36,680 nt of DNA from a virus, in the IMG/VR virus record IMGVR_UViG_3300007735_000681, positions 1 to 36,680 of that record; one strand, given 5' to 3'. Under the pieces are notes generated by a model. It did no database searches. It was not told the DNA's origin and saw only the letters and a list, made by a program, of their open reading frames with translations. The translations under genes were made by a program, and so were the position numbers. Shown here one piece after another: positions 30,878 through 36,680 of this stretch. Positions within the stretch are counted from its first letter, which is position 1; the number at the start of each line of letters is the position of its first letter.

Positions 30878-31464
30878 CTCACGCCTGCAATCTTCCGCGC
30901 CACCTATACGTCAAGGTCGACATGGCATTCGTGTCGGACGGAGAGAAGCAGGAGATAGACGACGCTGTCTGGTTCGGACTGACCGCGATACCTGGCCGGG
31001 CTTGGGGATGCACTGTCATGTTGAAGTGCGGGGCAATCTACCGCGGACTTCCACTGCATGCGTTGGCCCATGGCGAAATCGCTATTGCAGATTGGGATCT
31101 CAACGACGCGCAGAGGTGGGACTGTTTTGGGTGGAACTTTACGACGATCGAGTACGACTATCTGATGGGCCTATCGTGCAAGGTATGGATCGCTAGCAAG
31201 AAGACCTGGGAGGTCGGGCGATATCTATTTACCGCGGAACCTTACGGAGACGGATTCTCCATGGCCCCGGAGCAGACTAAGTCTCATCACTTCATTAAAC
31301 TAAACAACGGAAGGATTACTGCGGTCCCGGGCAACAATGTACTGTGGAACGAGTCCAGCTTTACCACTCCAGGAGACAAGCCTAAGTGGCTGCGCGGACA
31401 GCGCGAAGCATGGCACGGTGAAGAGGCGACCTGGGACGATGTGGTCGGGGAGGAGACAGCGTGA
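30874..31464 (+). CDS. Conserved-type phage protein of unknown function
   Basis: 196 residues, overlapping its neighbours by 4 bases at each end. It contains WGCTVMLKCGAIYRGLPLHALAH, DAQRWDCFGWNFTTIEYDYL, and KVWIASKKTWEVGRYLFTAEPYGDGFSMAPEQTKSHHFIKLNNGRITAVPGNNVLW. I recall this kind of sequence as a recurring phage protein without a known role. The fold appears beta-rich. It lacks signal peptide and membrane segments. Confidence 0.8.
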   Translation: MTHACNLPRHLYVKVDMAFVSDGEKQEIDDAVWFGLTAIPGRAWGCTVMLKCGAIYRGLPLHALAHGEIAIADWDLNDAQRWDCFGWNFTTIEYDYLMGLSCKVWIASKKTWEVGRYLFTAEPYGDGFSMAPEQTKSHHFIKLNNGRITAVPGNNVLWNESSFTTPGDKPKWLRGQREAWHGEEATWDDVVGEETA

Positions 31465-31736
31465 ACGACATAATCGAAGAGCTAATTGAAATGTACGGAG
31501 AAGAGGCTGAGAACATGGTGCTTGCCGACGGACTAGACAAGGCATTCGTTGGAGTTGCGTTTTGTTTTGGTGAAAAGATCCGGGCCGTGTACGACATTGA
31601 CAAGATAATTGAAGAACTACAGGAGCAGGGAATGTCTCACGAAGATGCCCAAGAATATTTTGATTATAATATTGCCGGGGCCTATGAAGGTGACCAGACT
31701 CCGATCTTCATGCATGCAATGTCGGTAAACAAATAA
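31461..31736 (+). CDS. Small acidic protein of a widespread uncharacterised type
   Basis: 91 residues from GTG 31461, coupled to the previous stop (GTGA). The pattern VLADGLDKAFVGVAF...YDIDKIIEELQEQGMSHEDAQEYFDYNIAGAYEGDQTPIF is one I recall from many phage and virus genomes, always as a small acidic protein of unknown role. A ribosome binding site is not evident; coupling is likely. Confidence 0.8.
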   Translation: MNDIIEELIEMYGEEAENMVLADGLDKAFVGVAFCFGEKIRAVYDIDKIIEELQEQGMSHEDAQEYFDYNIAGAYEGDQTPIFMHAMSVNK

Positions 31737-31750
31737 CAGAAAGGAAACAT

Positions 31751-31906
31751 ATGCCATTAGGAAAGAACGTATCGAAGAACATGAGAGAGTTGATGAAGGA
31801 TAACAAGAAGAAGGGCAAGGAGCGCGGGGCCGGAGGCAAGGCCCGGAGCTTTGAACAGATGGTTGCGATCGCACTGAGTTCGGCTGGCAAGAGCAAGAAT
31901 CGGTGA
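31751..31906 (+). CDS. Small DUF6496-like basic protein
   Basis: 51 residues with AAAGGA before the start. The C-terminal FEQMVAIALSSAGKSKNR matches the QAIAIALSxAGKSK end of DUF6496-type phage proteins; the rest is lysine/glycine-rich (KKKGKERGAGGKAR). It could bind nucleic acid. Function unknown. Confidence 0.75.
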   Translation: MPLGKNVSKNMRELMKDNKKKGKERGAGGKARSFEQMVAIALSSAGKSKNR

Positions 31907-32148
31907 GCTTGGCGAACACCCTCAAATGGCAACGTGATATCCTCGAGGCGACTAAGAGGATGCTCGTTGTCGAGCGAGATAAGTCAGACCATACCCATGC
32001 TCCAGCAATTCGGCAGATCATTACCAACGTCGACGCGGCCCTACTATTTAACAAGGAACTAATTGAAAATCTACAAAATGACAACGGCAAAGTTCGGTGC
32101 TCTTGTGAAGGAGTTCGGGCTAGCGCCGGGGAGCCTGTTCCCGCTTGA
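31903..32148 (+). CDS. Small helical protein, unknown
   Basis: 81 residues from GTG 31903, coupled to the previous stop (GTGA). The first 60 residues are helical (LKWQRDILEATKRMLVVERDKSD, QIITNVDAALLFNKELIENLQ). The last 15 overlap the next gene in another frame, so the C-terminus may be poorly constrained. No family recognised. Confidence 0.6.
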   Translation: MSLANTLKWQRDILEATKRMLVVERDKSDHTHAPAIRQIITNVDAALLFNKELIENLQNDNGKVRCSCEGVRASAGEPVPA

Positions 32149-32314
32149 GTTCGGTAATCAAGGAAGAATAATCAACGCGATGCTTTACGATTACTGGCAC
32201 GGAAACGGATACAAGCTGGACATGTTGACAGGAACTTTTGTAGAAGATAAGACAACAACCCCAACGAAAGGAAACCCACAATGCAATCCACCAGACTCGC
32301 GAAAGGAGACCTGA
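32078..32314 (+). CDS. Small protein, unknown
   Basis: 78 residues from ATG 32078; TTG 32063 is an in-frame alternative. It overlaps the gene before by 71 bases and the one after by 34. MTTAKFGALVKEFGLAPGSLFPLEFGNQGRIINAMLYDYWHGNGYKLDMLTGTFVED appears structured; the end is polar and proline-rich. No family recognised. Confidence 0.6.
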   Translation: MTTAKFGALVKEFGLAPGSLFPLEFGNQGRIINAMLYDYWHGNGYKLDMLTGTFVEDKTTTPTKGNPQCNPPDSRKET

Positions 32315-32643
32315 CCGAACGGTACAGGCAACTAGCAGGAGAGGTCGTCGTGCAGATGATCTCAGATATTAAGCTACTCAACCGAAGGAGAATCCTGTCG
32401 GGATTGATACCTATAGCCAAGCCAGTGCGTACAGCATGGCAGGGCGACGGATATAAAACGTACATAGAATCGGAAGAGTTGGTCCGTGCGGTCCGCGGTG
32501 AACCTATGGCTACATGGCTCATGGTTGCCGGGGCCAACGTTGACCATCGTGATGTAGTCCGGCGCCTAGAGAAGTTGACCCCTGAGAAGTGCATGGAGAA
32601 TGAGAACAGGAAGTTTCATCAGTCCAGGAAGGGCAACAAATGA
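32281..32643 (+). CDS. Protein of unknown function upstream of the helicase
   Basis: 120 residues with AAAGGA before the start. Helical N-terminus (LTERYRQLAGEVVVQMISDIKLLNRRR) then mixed sequence with a basic end. It is two genes before the helicase and may take part in replication. No family recognised. Confidence 0.65.
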   Translation: MQSTRLAKGDLTERYRQLAGEVVVQMISDIKLLNRRRILSGLIPIAKPVRTAWQGDGYKTYIESEELVRAVRGEPMATWLMVAGANVDHRDVVRRLEKLTPEKCMENENRKFHQSRKGNK

Positions 32644-32804
32644 AGATGGACGACTACAAGTGCGCGGTGCCTAACGAACTGAAGAAGCTGGCAGAACAGT
32701 TCCAGGTTGAGAAGTGCTGGATCTTTCCTGACAAGGTCTGGCAAGTGATCGTGGAAATGCGCGGGACTGCCTGGCGCAATATGTGGGGAAGGCAATATAA
32801 ATGA
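32640..32804 (+). CDS. Small protein coupled to the helicase gene
   Basis: 54 residues with ATGA overlaps on both sides. It contains two cysteines and is tryptophan-rich (CWIFPDKVWQVIVEMRGTAWRNMWGRQYK). No family recognised. The coupling to the helicase gene suggests co-production. Confidence 0.65.
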   Translation: MKMDDYKCAVPNELKKLAEQFQVEKCWIFPDKVWQVIVEMRGTAWRNMWGRQYK

Positions 32805-34219
32805 ACCCGGACTCTTACGGACCTCCGCGGGACAACGAGGCTGAGTGGGCAGTGCTGTCGGCATGCTTCACAGATCCTTCCATCCTAGACAGGAACAAGG
32901 CTGAGATCCTCGACCCACACAACTACTACCAACCAGTAGCCCGGTGCGTCGCCCGGGGGCTGAGGGATGGTGTGCCACCCGACGCTGTCGCCATGGGTGA
33001 GTTTGTTGCCAAGGAACATCAGAAGTACGTCCACGAATTTAGTCTCAAGATTATGTCTGGCTCGATCACGTCCGCGTCAAAGATGGACTATTGGTTGCCC
33101 AGGCTGAGAAGAACTACGCGCATGCGCAACATGCACACCGCGGCCCTCAAGGCGCTCGGTGCGATGGAAGAACAGGACGCATGCCCGGAAGATATTAGGA
33201 ATATCCTTGCCGGGGCTAGCAAGCCATGGGGCAGTGGGAATCTCCCACTCATCATGGAGGCCGGGGCCCTGGACGAACTGCCGATTGAGAAGCCGGAAGA
33301 GATTATTTACGGAGCCCTGCACCGGGGGTGTAAGATGGTTTTGGGCGGGACCAGCAAGAGCATGAAAACCTGGACGCTACTTCAACTTGCGATCTGCGTC
33401 GCATCTGGCACAAAGTTTTGGGAGATGCCGACGCGCAGGACGCGGGTGCTGTTCATCAACTTTGAGATCCAGCAGTACTCATTCCGGGAGCGGATCAGAT
33501 CGGTGTGCCGGGCCATGGGCATACAGATACCTAACGACCAGTTATTCGTTTGGAACTTGCGCGGACACTCGGCGGACCTGAGCGCACTGCGCCCGAAGAT
33601 CATCGACCAGCTGCGGATCGGAGAGTTTGGACTGATCTGCTTTGATCCGATCTACAAGTTGTACGGAGAGAGAGACGAGAACAGTGCCGGGGAAATGGCT
33701 ACGTTGATGAATGAGGTAGATTCCATTGCAGTGGAGACCAACGCGAGCGTCGTGTTCGGGCATCACTTCAGCAAGGGCCACGGCAACAGGGCCGGGTTTG
33801 ATAAGATGTCAGGAAGTACTGTGTTTGCCCGGGACCCTGACAGCATTTTTGTAATGCATCCACACAAGGAAGAGAACGTGCTAATCGTTGAGCCAACGAT
33901 GAGAGACTTTTCTCCGATCGATCCGTTTTGTGTGCAGTGGGAATTTCCCCTAATGAAACGCACAGCAGAATTTAATCCGGACGACGCGCGCCCAACCGAA
34001 GGATCGAAGAAGGCATACGAGGACGAGGAAGTAATGGCATGCGTTGACAAGGAGAAGGGCTCATCGTTTAAGGATGTGTGGGAGAAGGCAGATCCTGCGA
34101 TGGGAATTCCGCGGGGAACATTGTCGAGATACCTCACGCGCCTGGTGAAGTCTGGGAAGTTGCTGAAGGATAAAACTCAATTTGGCGAGGTTTACCGCGT
34201 TCCGACGCCAGGTTTTTAG
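32801..34219 (+). CDS. Replicative helicase, RepA/DnaB-like (AAA_25 type)
   Basis: 472 residues. Residues about 1-125 resemble the DnaB N-terminal domain (NEAEWAVLSACFTDPSILDRNKAEILDPHNYY). A RecA-like ATPase follows: Walker A GGTSKSMKT at 182-190, in which the usual glycine before the lysine is methionine, Walker B with D282 (LICFDPIYKLYG) and the sensor-type segment VFGHHFSKGHGNRAGFDKMSGSTVFARDPDS. The last 70 residues (FKDVWEKADPAMGIPRGTLSRYLTRLVKSGKLLKD) look like a winged helix. It would unwind DNA for host polymerase. No primase domain is visible. Confidence 0.85.
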   Translation: MNPDSYGPPRDNEAEWAVLSACFTDPSILDRNKAEILDPHNYYQPVARCVARGLRDGVPPDAVAMGEFVAKEHQKYVHEFSLKIMSGSITSASKMDYWLPRLRRTTRMRNMHTAALKALGAMEEQDACPEDIRNILAGASKPWGSGNLPLIMEAGALDELPIEKPEEIIYGALHRGCKMVLGGTSKSMKTWTLLQLAICVASGTKFWEMPTRRTRVLFINFEIQQYSFRERIRSVCRAMGIQIPNDQLFVWNLRGHSADLSALRPKIIDQLRIGEFGLICFDPIYKLYGERDENSAGEMATLMNEVDSIAVETNASVVFGHHFSKGHGNRAGFDKMSGSTVFARDPDSIFVMHPHKEENVLIVEPTMRDFSPIDPFCVQWEFPLMKRTAEFNPDDARPTEGSKKAYEDEEVMACVDKEKGSSFKDVWEKADPAMGIPRGTLSRYLTRLVKSGKLLKDKTQFGEVYRVPTPGF

Positions 34220-34307
34220 AAAAAGTATTTCATTCAATATCAACAACTTACGCATTGTATTGAAAATACTTGTAGACATAACCCAGCGGATGGGTTAAAT
34301 TCTAACC
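34220..34307 (+). promoter_or_regulatory. Regulatory gap with two inverted repeats
   Basis: Between the helicase stop and the next ATG (34308) are AAGTATTT (34223-34230) and AAATACTT (34264-34271), and TAACCCA-GCGGA-TGGGTTA (34279-34297), which overlaps the expected promoter/leader region. TTGTAT (34255) and CATAAC (34277) give a weak sigma-70-like pair. This is the only sizeable gap between 25069 and 36551 and could be a repressor or activator site driving the last operon. Confidence 0.4.
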
Positions 34308-34574
34308 ATGAGCAACACAACAAACCAAACCGAAGCAACCCCGGTCAAAGCGGGTCGCAGTCAATCATCTTGGGAAAAACTTGGAGTTAAGTTTAAGCAA
34401 ACTGAAAGCATTGGCTTTAGTTTAAGTGGCGGATTTAGCGAGCCACATTTAACCTGGGTTGCCGTATATAAAGGTCAGTATGTGGCAACTGGCGGAAGAT
34501 CACTCGAGCCAATGATTGAATGGATGAATAAAAAAGAAGACAAGATCATCGCCAAAATGAAGTCCATCAAATAA
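34308..34574 (+). CDS. Small protein, first gene after the regulatory gap
   Basis: 88 residues, more AT-rich in codon use than the helicase. The N-terminus is disordered and polar; the core TESIGFSLSGGFSEPHLTWVAVYKGQYVATGGRSLEPMIEWMNKKEDK looks like a small alpha/beta fold. No clear ribosome binding site. It may be an early regulator because of its place, but no DNA-binding motif is seen. Confidence 0.65.
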   Translation: MSNTTNQTEATPVKAGRSQSSWEKLGVKFKQTESIGFSLSGGFSEPHLTWVAVYKGQYVATGGRSLEPMIEWMNKKEDKIIAKMKSIK

Positions 34575-34600
34575 CCCCCAACCAAGAAAGAACCATCAAC

Positions 34601-34894
34601 ATGAAAATACTAGAACGCATATCAACACCAACCCGATGCTACACCAAGTATGACGATGAGGGATTTGTAGGCAAAGGAGTCAGGGTTCGCACCTGGGAAG
34701 AACGAGTGCAGGAATTGGAAGACCTGGGTGCAGACCGAAGCGATGCACAGGCAATAGTCGACGCGGAAGATGCTGTTAACCGCGGAATGCAGGCAGAGAC
34801 ATTTGCGTTTTCCATGCAGTGGAATCGCATAGAAAAACTAGACAATGCAAAGCAAGTGCTGGCAAACAACATAAAAAAGAAAGGTCAAAAATAA
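34601..34894 (+). CDS. Small helical acidic protein, unknown
   Basis: 97 residues. The middle (WEERVQELEDLGADRSDAQAIVDAEDAVNRGMQAETFAF) is helical and acidic and the end basic (NNIKKKGQK). The stop overlaps the next start as TAATG. No family recognised. Confidence 0.65.
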   Translation: MKILERISTPTRCYTKYDDEGFVGKGVRVRTWEERVQELEDLGADRSDAQAIVDAEDAVNRGMQAETFAFSMQWNRIEKLDNAKQVLANNIKKKGQK

Positions 34895-35352
34895 TGATTA
34901 ACAAAGAACTACTCAACAAAATCCGTGAGCAGATTAACCCACTGCTCCAGGACCTAAACAACGGTAACAAGGAATTCAATCTGCAACTTGGCAATTGCAC
35001 CTACAACCCGGACACTGCCACGTTCAAACTAGAGGTCAGATCGATTAGTTCTACTGGTGAGATTGTGACCAAGGATCTGGCAGACTTGCGCAACGTCGTG
35101 TCCTACGGACTGCACGGACTGAAGCAGGAGCATTTGACCAAGGAGTTCAAAACTGCCAAGGGCACTGCTCGCCTGTCCGGGTACAGGGGAAGGGCGACAA
35201 AATCGTTCGTCTTCGAGGTGCTCGACGGAGTTAACAAGGGCAAGCAGTTTGTGACTGATGAGAAGGGCATTCAGTTCTACCTTGGGATCGAGGCTCCATC
35301 AATCCAGAAGGCAACTGAGTGGACGAAATTCGAGGCAACATGCAAGAACTAA
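34894..35352 (+). CDS. Protein of unknown function
   Basis: 152 residues. I take ATG 34894 as the start because it overlaps the previous stop; a longer frame from 34819 runs inside that gene. The N-terminal half has NKELLNKIREQINPLLQDLNNGNKEFNLQLGNCTYNPDTATFKLEVRSI, the rest is beta-rich with a GKQFVTDEKGIQFYLGIEAPS end. No family recognised. Confidence 0.7.
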   Translation: MINKELLNKIREQINPLLQDLNNGNKEFNLQLGNCTYNPDTATFKLEVRSISSTGEIVTKDLADLRNVVSYGLHGLKQEHLTKEFKTAKGTARLSGYRGRATKSFVFEVLDGVNKGKQFVTDEKGIQFYLGIEAPSIQKATEWTKFEATCKN

Positions 35353-35420
35353 TCCTACTCAGTCCTTGCTTAATATTGTGCACCGTGTTTATGTGGAAAA
35401 TGTACTGGAGGAAACCATGA
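35340..35420 (+). CDS. 26-residue membrane peptide
   Basis: MQELILLSPCLILCTVFMWK... is a single hydrophobic stretch with two cysteines and a basic end (KMYWRKP). It starts inside the gene before it and its stop overlaps the next start (ATGA). Same size and form as the peptide at 30648-30728. Function unknown and only moderately supported. Confidence 0.45.
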   Translation: MQELILLSPCLILCTVFMWKMYWRKP

Positions 35421-35689
35421 AGTATTACGCCGAAGAGGAGGGTGAGTTGACGTTCGAGCAGATGGTCCCGGGCAAGTATTATAGGTCCGGGAACGACTAC
35501 GGAATCTGCGAGATCAATCAGCATGCTAGCAACAAGCCTAAGATCCTTACCTATCTCAATAGGTGCGGGAGTTGCATAGGTGGCAACGTCCTGCTGTTCG
35601 AGGTCGACATGACTGACCGGATGCTTGCCAAGTTGAAGGAGCGCCGGGACAGAACGATCGGGTTCATCGACGAGATGGGCACATGGTGA
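35417..35689 (+). CDS. Small protein upstream of the mom-like gene
   Basis: 90 residues; GGAGG lies 7 bases before ATG 35417, which decides against the longer frame from 35258. The acidic N-terminus (YYAEEEGELTFEQMV) precedes PGKYYRSGNDYGICEINQHASNKPKILTYLNRCGSCIGGNVLLFEVDM; CGSC gives two cysteines spaced as in a metal site, plus one before. The mom-like gene starts at its stop. Could be a mom partner. Confidence 0.7.
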   Translation: MKYYAEEEGELTFEQMVPGKYYRSGNDYGICEINQHASNKPKILTYLNRCGSCIGGNVLLFEVDMTDRMLAKLKERRDRTIGFIDEMGTW

Positions 35690-36351
35690 GTTTACGCGCA
35701 GATAGTTCAATAGAAGAACTTCCCCTATTCCAAGGGGAGAACGGAGGTGCGATCCCTACCTCTGCGCTCCAACTTAAATTCCGGGCAATCACTTCCAAGA
35801 CCATGAACGAGGTGGTCGTTGCCAATCACTACGCGCACCGGGCAGTGCCATGTAGTTGGTCGTTTGGATGCTTTAACGAAGAGGAGTTGCTAGGCGTAAT
35901 CTCATTCGGCAAGCCAGCATCGCCTCATTTATGCAGGGGCATATGCGGGGAGGAGAATGCATCCAGGGTGTACGAGTTGAACAGGCTATGGCTCGACGAT
36001 CGGTGCCCTAAGAATTCTGAGAGCAGATTTATATCCTGGAGCATCCGGGAACTATCCAGGTTGCGACCGCACTTGATCCTGGTTAGCTATGCAGATACCG
36101 GGGCCGGGCATAGTGGAATGATCTACGCAGCCACCAACTGGATTTACACCGGATTGTCTGACAAGAGATCTTCCGGTGACAAGGTTGTGGGCAACAAGCA
36201 TAGTCGACATTCGCGGACCCTGGAAGAAGCAGTAATTGTTCCGCGGACCAGGAAGCATAGGTTTGTCTATTTCTGCAATCAAAAGGACAAGGCATTGCTG
36301 AAGTGGAGCACACAAAACTGGAAAGAATGGAAAGAATGGAGGCAAGAATGA
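35683..36351 (+). CDS. mom: Mom-family DNA modification protein
   Basis: 222 residues from ATG 35683 (GTG 35686 alternative), overlapping the previous gene. The core follows the order of phage Mu Mom, a GNAT-like enzyme that converts adenine in DNA to an N6-carbamoylmethyl-type base and so protects it from restriction. Visible signatures: VVANHYAHRAVPCSWSFG near the start, YELNRLWLDD (97-106), SRFISWSIRELSRLRPHLILV and YADTGAGHSGMIYAATNW (136-153), then SDKRSSGDKVVGNKHSR. The N-terminal 30 residues are variable. In Mu expression is tightly controlled; here it sits last but one in its operon. The nearby CxxC protein may be connected. Confidence 0.85.
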   Translation: MVSLRADSSIEELPLFQGENGGAIPTSALQLKFRAITSKTMNEVVVANHYAHRAVPCSWSFGCFNEEELLGVISFGKPASPHLCRGICGEENASRVYELNRLWLDDRCPKNSESRFISWSIRELSRLRPHLILVSYADTGAGHSGMIYAATNWIYTGLSDKRSSGDKVVGNKHSRHSRTLEEAVIVPRTRKHRFVYFCNQKDKALLKWSTQNWKEWKEWRQE

Positions 36352-36551
36352 GTCAATCAATTGAATGTCCTAACTGTAAATGTGAGGTTCCACTGGCCCT
36401 ATTCGCGTCCAGGATCGGCAAGGTGAGGTCGGAGGCCAAGGCAAAGGCGTCGATCGCTAATGGCAAGAAGGGTGGCGCGCCTAAAGGGAACAGGAATTGG
36501 GCCGGAAAAGAGCTCCCGGTGGTATCATTTCGACCTTCCAAACTGGACTGA
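36348..36551 (+). CDS. Small CxxC protein with KGGAPKG motif after mom
   Basis: 67 residues from ATG 36348, overlapping the mom stop (ATGA). It begins MSQSIECPNCKCEVPLALFASRIGK with CPNCKC, half a zinc ribbon, followed by basic helix (SEAKAKASIANGKKGGAPKGNRNW) with an AT-hook-like GGAPKGN run. Mu Com, a small zinc protein next to mom, activates mom translation; here the order is reversed and only one cysteine pair is present, so this is a possible analogue, not a homologue on the evidence. It is the last gene before the junction. Confidence 0.7.
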   Translation: MSQSIECPNCKCEVPLALFASRIGKVRSEAKAKASIANGKKGGAPKGNRNWAGKELPVVSFRPSKLD

Positions 36552-36553
36552 AG

Positions 36554-36680
36554 CATAGCCCGAAAGGGCCAGAAACAGCTATTTCGCCCTACTCTGTAAA
36601 ACCCGGGTTCTACACTGTTTCACCATTTCGTTCCCCTTATATATATATAATGGTGAAACAGACCCCTGTTAGAGCGGGGA
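36554..36680. repeat. Terminal direct repeat, right copy
   Basis: Identical to bases 1-127, including the 13-bp inverted repeat and the TA core. It marks closure of the circle as explained for the left copy. No gene lies in this stretch. Confidence 0.95.

Noticed and set aside
36554-36680. True direct terminal repeat of the packaged genome
   Set aside because: 127 bases is a common assembler k-mer size, so an artefact of circular assembly is the simpler reading. Not excluded.
1-36680. CRISPR array, tRNA gene, insertion sequence or integrase
   Set aside because: Reading both strands I saw no spaced direct repeats, cloverleaf, transposase or recombinase motif. A tRNA scan would be needed to exclude tRNA genes formally.

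Overview
The window is a complete genome of a short-tailed (podovirus-type) double-stranded DNA bacteriophage, assembled as one circular contig. Bases 1-127 are repeated exactly at 36554-36680, so the unique circle is 36,553 bp. Nearly every gene lies on the plus strand. Genes are tightly packed, many joined by ATGA, GTGA or TAATG start/stop overlaps, and many have AAGGAGG-type ribosome binding sites. The host is therefore probably a bacterium that uses Shine-Dalgarno initiation. Spanin-like lipoproteins and a heptosyltransferase-like enzyme point to a Gram-negative host. The host genus cannot be read from the sequence. I recognise no integrase, repressor, RNA polymerase, DNA polymerase or tRNA gene.

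Layout. 1-378 is a non-coding region rich in inverted repeats. 379-3285 holds the small and large terminase genes and a lysis-like group (small holin-like protein, nested inner-membrane and lipoprotein spanin candidates). 3269-8064 holds the portal, a class I methyltransferase, the scaffold and an N4-gp56-type major capsid protein. 8163-12104 holds small structural or decoration proteins, an AT-rich probable receptor-binding gene, a second group of small membrane and lipoprotein genes, and a tail fibre with a peptidase S74 chaperone and 60-residue repeats. 12101-18328 holds tail-tube or adaptor proteins and internal virion proteins. 18335-23503 encodes a 1722-residue internal or ejected protein with an HEATH zincin motif and a region resembling HhH-GPD DNA glycosylases. 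23506-23778 is the only convincing minus-strand gene: a secreted repeat protein whose start overlaps the start of a GH108-like lysozyme gene.

24585-26987 holds nucleic acid metabolism genes: two PD-(D/E)XK nucleases, an SSB-like protein with a DDGAPF tail, and a RecB/Cas4-like nuclease. 27000-32804 is a long run of small accessory genes around two glycosyltransferases and a prolyl-4-hydroxylase-like oxygenase. 32801-34219 encodes a RepA/DnaB-like helicase. A regulatory gap at 34220-34307 precedes a cluster of small genes that ends in a Mom-family DNA modification enzyme and a small CxxC protein.

Interpretation. The phage probably borrows host polymerases, uses its own helicase, ssDNA-binding protein, nuclease and resolvase for replication or recombination, protects its DNA with Mom-type adenine modification, and injects a very large multi-domain protein. 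The glycosyltransferase and hydroxylase cassette may modify virion protein or the cell surface. The least explained elements are the giant ejected protein, the minus-strand repeat protein, and the GC-only low-complexity tract inside the large terminase gene.
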